Of a DNA stretch of 64,000 nt, positions 36,053 to 44,288 are shown in pieces. This DNA is from JACPRL01 sp035573715 (lineage in GTDB: Bacteria > Acidobacteriota > Terriglobia > Acidiferrales > 2-02-FULL-67-57), in NCBI GenBank assembly GCA_035573715.1, contig DATLZZ010000003.1, positions 186,001 through 250,000 on the forward strand. Direction: 5' to 3'. Each line of letters starts with the position of its first letter. Position 1 is the first letter of the stretch. Below the pieces are notes generated by a model, which was not told the origin of the DNA, searched no databases, and saw only the letters and a list, made by a program, of their open reading frames with translations. The position numbers and the translations under genes were made by a program.

Positions 36053-37360
36053 ATGAGCAACGGGGCAGACGCAGAAAAGACGGAAGCAACGCAGGCGGGC
36101 CGCATCCTGCTCGGCCTGCTGCTGGGCGCGCTCACGGGTGTGGCCGCCCACTGGCTGTTGGCGCCCTCGCCGGCGTTGGTGTGGGTGGTCGAAAAAATCA
36201 CCCAGCCCGTCGGACAGATGTGGCTGCGGGCGCTTATCATGATTGTCCTGCCGCTGGTGTTCGCTTCCCTCACGCTCGGCGTGGCCGGCCTGGGCGACGT
36301 CCGCAAGCTCGGCCGCATCGGGTTCAAGACTGTTGCTTATTTCCTCATCACCACCGCCGTAGCCACCGCGATCGGCTTGGTGCTCGTCAACCTGCTGCAC
36401 CCCGGCGCCGGCCTCTCCGAGCAAACCCGCCAAGAACTGATGAGTCGCTTCAGCGGCCAGGCGCAACAGATGAGGCAGACGACCGGCACGGTGACGGTCG
36501 GGGTGGAGCTGCTGGTGAACATCGTGCCGCGCAATCCGGTGGCCGCGGCGGCGCAGTTCGATATGCTGGCCGTCATCTTCTTCTCGCTCCTGTTTGGCGC
36601 CGCGCTGGGGATTCTGCCGGCCGAGCGCGCCCGGCCCATGGTCGGCGTGCTGGAGGCGCTGGGCGACATTGTCGTGGTCATCATCGGCTGGGTGATGAAG
36701 CTCGCGCCCCTCGGCGTCTTCTGCCTGATCTTTTCGGTCACGGCGCTGTTCGGCTATGACATTCTGCGCAAGCTGCTCTGGTACGTGCTCACCGTGCTGC
36801 TCGGCCTGGGGATCCACTTCTTCGGCGTCTACTCTTTTCTGGTGCGCGTACTGGGCGGGATGAGCCCGCTGGCGTTTTTCTCCCGCATCCGCACCATCGT
36901 CGTTACTGCTTTTTCCACCAGCTCGTCGAACGCCACCCTGCCCACCACGCTCCAGGTCACGGAAAAGAAGCTCGGCGTGCCCAAAGAAATCTGCGGGTTC
37001 GTGCTGCCGCTGGGCGCCACAATGAACATGCACGGCACGGCGCTCTTCGAAGGCGTTACTGTGCTGTTCATCGCCCAGGTGCTGGGGGTGGCGCTCAGCC
37101 TCGAGCAGCAGGTCATCGTCGTGCTGATGTCCGTGCTCATGGCCATCGGCACCGCCGGCGTGCCCAGCGGCTCGATTCCGCTGCTGATGATTGTGCTCGG
37201 CACCGTCGGCCTGCCGCCCGAGGCCATCGCGCTCGTGCTCGGCGTCGACCGCATCCTCGACATGTGCCGCACCACCTTGAACGTCGTGGGCGACACCACC
37301 GCCGCGCTTTACATCGCGCGCTCGGAGGGCTTTCCCCTGCGGCCTCAAGCCGACAACTAG
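36053..37360 (+). CDS. Dicarboxylate/amino acid:cation symporter (DAACS family)
   Basis: 435 residues from ATG 36053 (TTG at 36047 possible). About eight membrane helices and two re-entrant loops: hairpin 1 carries AFSTSSSNATLPTTL, helix 7 carries ATMNMHGTALFEG, hairpin 2 GTAGVPSGSIPLL, and helix 8 DRILDMCRTTLNVVGDTTAA with the conserved Asp, Arg and Asn-Val-x-Gly-Asp. It should import C4-dicarboxylates or acidic amino acids with Na+ or H+. The helix 7 motif, NMDGT in typical members, reads NMHGT, replacing an Asp that helps hold a sodium ion. No adjacent metabolic genes narrow the substrate. Confidence 0.9.
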   Translation: MSNGADAEKTEATQAGRILLGLLLGALTGVAAHWLLAPSPALVWVVEKITQPVGQMWLRALIMIVLPLVFASLTLGVAGLGDVRKLGRIGFKTVAYFLITTAVATAIGLVLVNLLHPGAGLSEQTRQELMSRFSGQAQQMRQTTGTVTVGVELLVNIVPRNPVAAAAQFDMLAVIFFSLLFGAALGILPAERARPMVGVLEALGDIVVVIIGWVMKLAPLGVFCLIFSVTALFGYDILRKLLWYVLTVLLGLGIHFFGVYSFLVRVLGGMSPLAFFSRIRTIVVTAFSTSSSNATLPTTLQVTEKKLGVPKEICGFVLPLGATMNMHGTALFEGVTVLFIAQVLGVALSLEQQVIVVLMSVLMAIGTAGVPSGSIPLLMIVLGTVGLPPEAIALVLGVDRILDMCRTTLNVVGDTTAALYIARSEGFPLRPQADN

Positions 37361-38058
37361 CGACTCCCGGCCGATTCTTCGCGATTCCCGATGCATCTTT
37401 GCGCGTTCTCGGCGATTCGCAGTGTGTTCGAACCCTTGCCATCCACCTGGCTTGCAACATTGGCCTCGGGTGCTGTAGCGTCGCGCCCGTGCTGCCGCCG
37501 CAAGAGCGGCGAGCCGGGTGGCGCGCCCTGCCTCCAGCTCCAGCCTCCAGTCTCGGAACCGACTCCCAGTCGCCTCCTCACCCTGTAAGCCTTTGTTTTT
37601 CAGCCGGATGAGTTATCACCCCCTCCCCTTTTTGAGCTATGTGTTTGACAGGCAATGAGTTAGCGGGTGACCCAACCGATTCCCTATCACCTCTCGTGTT
37701 GATTCCAATGCACTTAGTCGGTGACTCGATTCGGTGCACCACTTTTCCACCTCACTACTCCTTGACACTGCCACTTCTTCCATACTCGCTCCCGGCCCGC
37801 GCTGTCTACGGTTTTTGCGGTTTTCGCGGTTTTTGCGGTTGTTTTTTTTCTGGTTGTCCTTTTCGGGGGGTTCCGAGACAACGGCCAAACCGCGAAAACC
37901 GCAAAAACCGCGAAAACCGCATGCGGTCCGGCTGCGCTGTCAGCTTTCGCTGCCTGGACGGAGCTTCGGAACTTCGGCGGCCCGAGCCGGAAAAGAGGAG
38001 AAGGGGAGCCGCAGGAGCTCTCTCAGGCCTGGCGGAGGCCGGCGACTGGCGCGGCTTC
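37361..38058. other. Gene-free gap with palindromic repeat copy B
   Basis: 698 bp between the symporter and the cytochrome P460 gene. Apart from the repeat (37770-37925) I see no supportable gene, and ORFs here are low-complexity. A TTCGAACCC string at 37428-37436 resembles a tRNA T-loop but no cloverleaf can be built around it. Confidence 0.55.
37770..37925 (-). repeat. Dispersed palindromic repeat, copy B
   Basis: Inverted relative to copy A (14346-14481). Shares the flank CCATACTCGCTCCCGG, the tandem TTTTTGCGG/TTTTCGCGG units, GGTTGTCCTTTT, GGTTCCGAGACAAC and the opposite arm CCGCGAAAACCGCAAAAA. It has one more nine-base unit than copy A and several substitutions that keep the arms complementary. 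Confidence 0.8.
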
Positions 38059-38550
38059 CTACTGGCGAAATTTCGAGAAGACGTAGTCGGACTGTGCCTG
38101 CGTCTTGTGGCAGCCGAAGCATTCCTTGGCGGGGTCTTTGACCACGCGCTCGCGCGTATCGCCCTTAAAGCCCTCGAACCCCCAGCCGCCGGTGGCGCGG
38201 AACCGTTTGGAATCTTTCTGCATCACCCCGACGACCTTGCGCGGCCCTTCGACCACCGCATGCCCCTCGCTAGTGGCTTCCAGCAGATCAAACACCAGCG
38301 CCGAGCCGTCGGGGAATGCCTTGCCCTTCTTGAGCGCGTTGAGCGCCGGCGGGTTGGCGTAGACGTGATGGATGCCGCCAAAGGCGGCGTAAAGCGGATG
38401 GCCTTCTCCAATCACCATGGACTTCACGTGCGTCCACTGCCGGTAGCCTTGCGGGTAGGCGACGCCCTTGTCGGCTTGCGTCCAGGCGCGCGGCCCCGCC
38501 AGCAGAACGAAAGCCGTCAACCCCAGAGCCAGAGTGAGAATCTTTTTCAT
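38059..38550 (-). CDS. Cytochrome P460 family protein
   Basis: 163 residues from ATG 38550, which has GGAGGAGGG upstream. Signal peptide about 1-25. P460-like features: YPQGYRQWTHVKSMVIG at the mature N-terminus, a central beta region (ALVFDLLEATSEGHAVVEG) and a single haem c motif CFGCH near the C-terminus followed by DYVFSKF. Founding members oxidise hydroxylamine through a Lys-crosslinked haem; many relatives in heterotrophs have unknown roles and this one cannot be assigned a substrate. Transcribed divergently from an HxlR regulator across a short repeat-bearing gap, so it may be regulated by it. Confidence 0.85.
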   Translation of the reverse strand: MKKILTLALGLTAFVLLAGPRAWTQADKGVAYPQGYRQWTHVKSMVIGEGHPLYAAFGGIHHVYANPPALNALKKGKAFPDGSALVFDLLEATSEGHAVVEGPRKVVGVMQKDSKRFRATGGWGFEGFKGDTRERVVKDPAKECFGCHKTQAQSDYVFSKFRQ

Positions 38551-38613
38551 GGCCGCACCCTCCTCCTGTGTTTGGTGGTCTCCAACCTCGCACACTCCGC
38601 GCCCGCCGACAAG

Positions 38614-38640
38614 TAGGCACCATTCGGTGCTCTAGGCACC
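38614..38640. promoter_or_regulatory. Operator candidate with TAGGCACC half-sites
   Basis: TAGGCACC occurs at 38614-38621 and again at 38633-38640, with the near-inverse GGTGCTCTA between them, in the 109-bp divergent gap between the P460 and hxlR-like genes. A plausible binding site for the HxlR-type regulator. Confidence 0.45.
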
Positions 38641-38646
38641 TTGTGG

Positions 38647-38652
38647 TATATG
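38647..38652 (+). promoter_or_regulatory. -10 hexamer close to the hxlR-like start codon
   Basis: TATATG ends seven bases before the ATG at 38660, immediately after the operator candidate. GGA in the spacer could alternatively be a weak ribosome site. Confidence 0.3.
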
Positions 38653-38659
38653 TCAGGAT

Positions 38660-39007
38660 ATGGGGACGAGAGCGCCTGCCAACCAGCCGCCGTCGGTCGG
38701 CCGTATGGTCGAGGACGTGGTGGGTTGCAAGTGGTCGCTGGCGGTGCTGGGCGCCATCCGGCGCGGCGTTCGCCGCCCGGGCTCCATCCGGCGCAGCATC
38801 GACGGGCTGACGGCCAAGGTGCTCAACGAGCGGCTGCGCAAGCTCGCCGCCTACGGGATTCTGGAGCGGCGCGCCTATCCGGAGATTCCGCCACGGGTCG
38901 AGTACCGCCTGACTGCCTTTGGCCGCAAGTTCGCCGGCATCCTGCGCTCAATTGAAAGGCTGGAAAGACAGGCTAGCCGCCGCCCGCCGCGAAGCGCTGC
39001 GGGCTGA
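38660..39007 (+). CDS. HxlR family transcriptional regulator
   Basis: 115 residues. The DUF24/HxlR winged helix is complete: VVGCKWSLAVLGAIRRG with the conserved Cys that some members use for redox or electrophile sensing, then RPGSIRRSIDGLTAKVLNERLRKL and the wing EIPPRVEYRLTAFG. Divergent from the cytochrome P460 gene, its probable target. The 3' end overlaps the convergent glycine oxidase gene by 35 nt. Confidence 0.9.
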   Translation: MGTRAPANQPPSVGRMVEDVVGCKWSLAVLGAIRRGVRRPGSIRRSIDGLTAKVLNERLRKLAAYGILERRAYPEIPPRVEYRLTAFGRKFAGILRSIERLERQASRRPPRSAAG

Positions 39008-40058
39008 AGGGGTCGAGCGAAACACGAGGCTTTCTGCCGAGGAGAACGTCTCCCACCAACTCCGCGGTGATGGGGGCCAGCAGAATGCCGTTGCGGTAGT
39101 GGCCGGTGGCGACGAAGTAGTTCTCGATATCGGTTGCGCCCAGGATGGGCGCGTGGTCGGGCGAGTCGGGCCGCAGGCCGGCCCAGGCCTCGGCAAAGGG
39201 CAGGGAAGCCGCGGAGGGGACAAGCTCGATCGCGGCGGCGAGAAGTTGGCGCAGCCCGGCGGGCGTCAGGCTCTTGTCGTAGCCAACGTCTTCGCTCGTG
39301 CTGCCGATGACGAGCCGGCCATCCGCGCGCGGCAGGATGTAGCCGCGCGGCGAGCGCAGCACGTGCCGCAGGCCCACAGCCTCGCCGCCACTGAGCGCAA
39401 GCATCTGCCCGCGGATGGGCCGGGTTGGAGTCCGCTGCGGGTCGAGTTGGCCCGCCCAGCAGCCTGCCGCGTTGACTACCGCGCCCGTGCTCAGGATTTC
39501 GCCGCTCGTCATTCGTACGCCGACGATTGCGGCGGATTTGAACACCAACTGCCTGACCTCAACCCCGGTGACGAACTTCACCCCCGCCGACAGTGCCTGT
39601 TCCGCCACCGCGGCCACCAACTGCCGGTTGTCCACCTGGACATCGCGGGGGAGGAAGACGGCCGCGACGATGCGGTCCGAGAGCGCCGGCGCGAGCCGGC
39701 GCGCCTCAGCGCCGCTCAAGCGCTCCCCGGGCAGCGCGGCCAGCGCCGCGGCTTCGTCGTCGCTGAACGCGACTTGCAACGTGCCTTCAGTGCGGTAGCC
39801 GACCCCGCCGCGTACGCCCAGTCGCTCGAGCCACTGGGGATAGAGAGCTGCGCTGGCCGCCGCCACCTCCGCCTCGTGCTCGTCGAAGTGAGGCGTCTCG
39901 CTGGTCGGTGCCAGCATTCCCGCCGCCGCCCAGGACGCTTCGCGCCCGGGCTGGCGGCGTTCGACGAGCGTGACCCTGAGCTTGTCGTTTGCCAGCCGGT
40001 GGGCCAGCGCGCAACCGATGATTCCGCCGCCGATAATGACGACATCACTCGAGGGCAT
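38973..40058 (-). CDS. thiO: Glycine oxidase (FAD-dependent, ThiO type)
   Basis: 361 residues from ATG 40058 (GGAG just upstream; an ATG at 40106 would add 16 residues without a ribosome site). Dinucleotide-binding DVVIIGGGIIGCALAHRL at the N-terminus, then GREASWAAAGMLAPTSE, the flavin region typical of ThiO, and a C-terminal GLRPDSPDHAPILG with NYFVATGHYRNGILLAP. ThiO oxidises glycine to the imine used for the thiazole ring of thiamine. No other thiamine genes are nearby, so a general D-amino-acid/sarcosine oxidase role is the alternative. Confidence 0.85.
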   Translation of the reverse strand: MPSSDVVIIGGGIIGCALAHRLANDKLRVTLVERRQPGREASWAAAGMLAPTSETPHFDEHEAEVAAASAALYPQWLERLGVRGGVGYRTEGTLQVAFSDDEAAALAALPGERLSGAEARRLAPALSDRIVAAVFLPRDVQVDNRQLVAAVAEQALSAGVKFVTGVEVRQLVFKSAAIVGVRMTSGEILSTGAVVNAAGCWAGQLDPQRTPTRPIRGQMLALSGGEAVGLRHVLRSPRGYILPRADGRLVIGSTSEDVGYDKSLTPAGLRQLLAAAIELVPSAASLPFAEAWAGLRPDSPDHAPILGATDIENYFVATGHYRNGILLAPITAELVGDVLLGRKPRVSLDPFSPQRFAAGGG

Positions 40059-40204
40059 AGCTCCAAGGATAGCAGATGCCAGTGGGGAGAGTGTCGCCTG
40101 TTTCATTTTGGGAACGCATCCGGTTTCGGGAAGTTTTCGTTTATGCCGCGGCAGGAAAAGCGCCAGGCATATAGATTAAGCCTATTCTTTACTGCTATTT
40201 GCTC

Positions 40205-40240
40205 TTGCAGCCCGTTTTGGAACCATGTATGCTCTAGCAT
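40205..40240 (+). promoter_or_regulatory. Promoter with overlapping palindrome upstream of the NtrC-type regulator
   Basis: TTGCAG (40205-40210), 17-bp spacer, TATGCT (40228-40233); the 12-base palindrome ATGCTCTAGCAT (40229-40240) covers the -10 element. It sits about 60 nt before the ATG at 40301 in an unusually AT-rich stretch. Confidence 0.45.
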
Positions 40241-40300
40241 CAACAACAGGCATCTCCCACGGGGTTGGCGAGGTGCAAAGCAGGACTTTGGGGGTGGGTT

Positions 40301-41692
40301 ATGCCCAACCGGCGCAACGACGCGCGAGCGCCAGCGGACAGTTTTGTGCTGCTGGTGGCCGACGACGATCCGACGGTGTGCGAGGTGTGTCGCGATGTGG
40401 CCGAGCCGCTCGGCTTGAAAGTCATCGAAGCCGGGACTGCCGAGCAGGCGCAAGAGCAGCTCGAACAGCGGCACGTGGATCTGGTGCTGGCCGACTTGCG
40501 GCTGCCGGACCGCAGCGGGATGGAGCTGCTGGAGCGGATCAAGCGCGACTACCCGGAGATTGCCGTCATCCTGATGACCGGCTACGGTTCGATCGAGCTG
40601 GCGGTCGACGCCATCAAGCGCGGCGCCTACGACTACCTGGCCAAGCCGTTCCACGTCGACGACCTGCGGGCCAAGCTGCAGAACGCTCTGCGCGCCGTGC
40701 AGCTTGCTCAGGAGAACCGAATCCTGCGCGAGCAGGCGAGCGGGCAGCCGGGCTTCGGCGGGCTGGTGGGCACCTCGCGCGAGATGCAGCGGGTCTACCG
40801 GCTCATCGCCAAGGTGAGCGAAAGCCGCCACCCGGTGTTGATCCTGGGCGAGAGCGGCACGGGAAAAGAAATCGTCGCCCGCTCGATTCACTACCTGAGC
40901 CCGCGGCGCGACAAACCGTTCGTGCCGGTAGATTGCGCCGGGCTGGTGCCGACGCTGATCGAATCCGAGCTTTTCGGCTACGTCAAAGGCGCGTTCACGG
41001 GCGCGGTGCGGCCCAAGCAGGGCCTGCTGGAGATGGCGCAGGGCGGGACGATTTTTCTCGACGAAATTGCCGAGCTCTCGCCCGAGTTGCAGGCGCGGCT
41101 GCTGCGGGCCATTCAGGAAAAAGAGATCAAGCCCGTCGGCGGGACCCATCGCGTTCCGCTCGACGCGCGCATTCTCGCCGCCACCAATCGCGACCTCGAC
41201 CAGGCTATCCGCGACGGCCGCTTCCGCCAGGACCTGTTCTATCGGCTGAACGTGGTCACCCTTCGCATCCCGCCGCTGCGGGAGCGCAAGAGCGACATTC
41301 CGCTGCTGGTCAACTATTTCCTGGAGCGCTACCGCGCCCCCGAGCGCCCGCTGAAAGGCTTGTCGGAGGAAGCGATGGCGCGACTGATGAGCTACGACTG
41401 GCCGGGGAACGTCCGCGAGCTCGAAAACGTCATCGAGCGCGCCGTGGCGCTGGGCGCCGGCTCGGTCATCCACACCGTTGATCTTCCCACCAACCTGCAA
41501 AGCCCGGCGCTGACCCCGCCGGCGGGGCCGGGTGGGCGCGAAGGCGTTCTGCCGTTGCGCGAACTGGAGAAGCGCGCCATCCTCCACGCCTTGCAGGAAC
41601 TCGGCGGGGACAAGCTGGCCGCCGCGCGGCTGCTCGGCATCGGCAAGACCACGCTCTACCGCAAGCTCAAGGAGTACAACTTAGAGCCGTAG
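40301..41692 (+). CDS. NtrC-type sigma-54-dependent response regulator
   Basis: 463 residues from ATG 40301. Receiver domain (about 10-125) with the acidic pocket VADDDP, phospho-acceptor Asp in VLADLRLPD, and KPF. AAA+ domain (about 155-385) with Walker A GESGTGKE near 184, the sigma-54 contact loop GAFTGA near 230, and Walker B GTIFLDEIAEL. Fis-type helix-turn-helix at the C-terminus (LAAARLLGIGKTTLYRKLKEY). It activates sigma-54 promoters when phosphorylated. The next large gene encodes a cytoplasmic hybrid histidine kinase, the probable partner. Confidence 0.95.
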   Translation: MPNRRNDARAPADSFVLLVADDDPTVCEVCRDVAEPLGLKVIEAGTAEQAQEQLEQRHVDLVLADLRLPDRSGMELLERIKRDYPEIAVILMTGYGSIELAVDAIKRGAYDYLAKPFHVDDLRAKLQNALRAVQLAQENRILREQASGQPGFGGLVGTSREMQRVYRLIAKVSESRHPVLILGESGTGKEIVARSIHYLSPRRDKPFVPVDCAGLVPTLIESELFGYVKGAFTGAVRPKQGLLEMAQGGTIFLDEIAELSPELQARLLRAIQEKEIKPVGGTHRVPLDARILAATNRDLDQAIRDGRFRQDLFYRLNVVTLRIPPLRERKSDIPLLVNYFLERYRAPERPLKGLSEEAMARLMSYDWPGNVRELENVIERAVALGAGSVIHTVDLPTNLQSPALTPPAGPGGREGVLPLRELEKRAILHALQELGGDKLAAARLLGIGKTTLYRKLKEYNLEP

Positions 41693-41710
41693 CTTCTCGC
41701 AATGGGAGGG

Positions 41711-41738
41711 GTCGAGTTCCATTCTGGAACGGTTCGAC
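41711..41738 (+). terminator. Bulged inverted repeat after the NtrC-type gene
   Basis: GTCGAGTTCC and GGAAC-GGT-TCGAC can pair as two 5-bp helices with a bulge, 19 nt after the stop codon. No T-tract. Confidence 0.3.
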
Positions 41739-41830
41739 GCCCGCCCCGCAAGATTCACTCCTAACCCGTTGTATTCACGCCGGTTGACGCCGAGGCCCTC
41801 TGGCCACTGGCCTGCTCAGCAAGCAGAGCT

Positions 41831-41968
41831 ATGTCCGGACGAATTCTCCTCATCGGCTCGGTTCCGGTCGAGCGTCTCCGCCCTGGCCTTCGCCGGGCAC
41901 TGTTGGTAGCCGTCTACCTGCTGGCCTACGGCCTGGTTTGCTGGGTAGTGCTGCGCCCCAGCTTCTAG
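41831..41968 (+). CDS. Possible 45-residue single-span membrane protein
   Basis: ATG 41831 to TAG 41966-41968. The translated product begins MSGRILLIGSVPVERLRPG and then has one hydrophobic helix (LLVAVYLLAYGLVCWVVL) flanked by Arg residues on the inner side, a sensible topology. It fits between the NtrC-type gene and the hybrid kinase with 26 nt to the next ATG. No clear ribosome site and no known family, so it may be chance. Confidence 0.35.
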   Translation: MSGRILLIGSVPVERLRPGLRRALLVAVYLLAYGLVCWVVLRPSF

Positions 41969-41994
41969 GCCGGCCCGCGAGACGCTTCGACACG

Positions 41995-43616
<1,622 letters not shown>

Positions 43617-43620
<4 letters not shown>

Positions 43621-44288
43621 GACTCCAACCGAACTCAGTCCCGGCGGCGGCGCCGACGCGCGTGCTGCTCCAGGGCCTGTGGCGCAGTGAGAGGGAAGCC
43701 TTGCAGCGAGGTCTGCGAGCCGACTCCACGCTGCAGTGGCTGGAGTCCGGAGCGGCGGCCGACGCCTTGCCCTGGCTCGAGCCCGGCGGCGCCGAACTGC
43801 TGCTTTGCGACCTCTCCTTCTATCTCTTCCTGCGGGACTCCGGCCAGGCGCCCGGCTACGACCCCGCCGGCCTGCCCACCCTGGTGCTGGTCACACCCGG
43901 AGAGGAACTTCAGGCGGCGGCGCGCCTGGAACACGACCCGACCGAGTTTATGTTGCGCGCCGGCGACTACTGCGCGCTGCTGCCCGCCGCCGTGCGGCGC
44001 CTGGCGCGCCGCCGCCGCCGCCGTTGGGAAGAAGTGGCGGCGCTGCTGCGGCACGAAATCAACAACCCGCTCACCGGCGTGCTGGGCAACGCCGAGCTGG
44101 TGCTGGCGGAAGCCTCGGCGCTGCCTGAAAAGACGCGCCGCCGGCTGGCCACCATCATCCAACTGGCGGTGCGGCTCCGCGACGTGGTTCGCAACCTCGA
44201 AACCCAGCTCGACCGCGACGGCAGCGGCCTCGGCCGGAGTCCCGACTCGCCCGCTTCACTTCGCCGGCCGCGCACGGTGGCTCGATGA
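43617..44288 (+). CDS. Receiver-like plus histidine-kinase dimerisation domain protein lacking the ATPase
   Basis: 223 residues, coupled by ATGA overlaps to the hybrid kinase before it and the cyclase after it. The first 120 residues look like a degenerate receiver: TRVLLQG, LLLCDLSFYLFL with an Asp at the acceptor position, and LPTLVLVTPGEE, but no acidic pocket pair. Then an Arg run and a HisKA-type helix hairpin with VAALLRHEINNPLTGVLGN, where the phospho-acceptor His is conserved, and TRRRLATIIQLAVRLRDVV. No ATP-binding domain follows; the tail is short and Pro/Arg-rich. It could take phosphate from a partner kinase or act by heterodimerising with it. Both are inference. Confidence 0.78.

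Noticed and set aside
37400..37460. tRNA gene suggested by GTTCGAACCC
   Set aside because: No acceptor, D or anticodon stems can be formed around the T-loop-like string.
37800..37925. Protein-coding ORFs across the TTTTGCGG repeat
   Set aside because: Translations are short-period strings such as Gly-Phe-Cys-Gly; they reflect the nucleotide repeat.
40262..40282. Sigma-54 promoter before the NtrC-type gene (TTGGCGAGGTGCAAAGC)
   Set aside because: The GG to GC distance is off by one base from the strict -24/-12 spacing; a better sigma-70 candidate exists at 40205.
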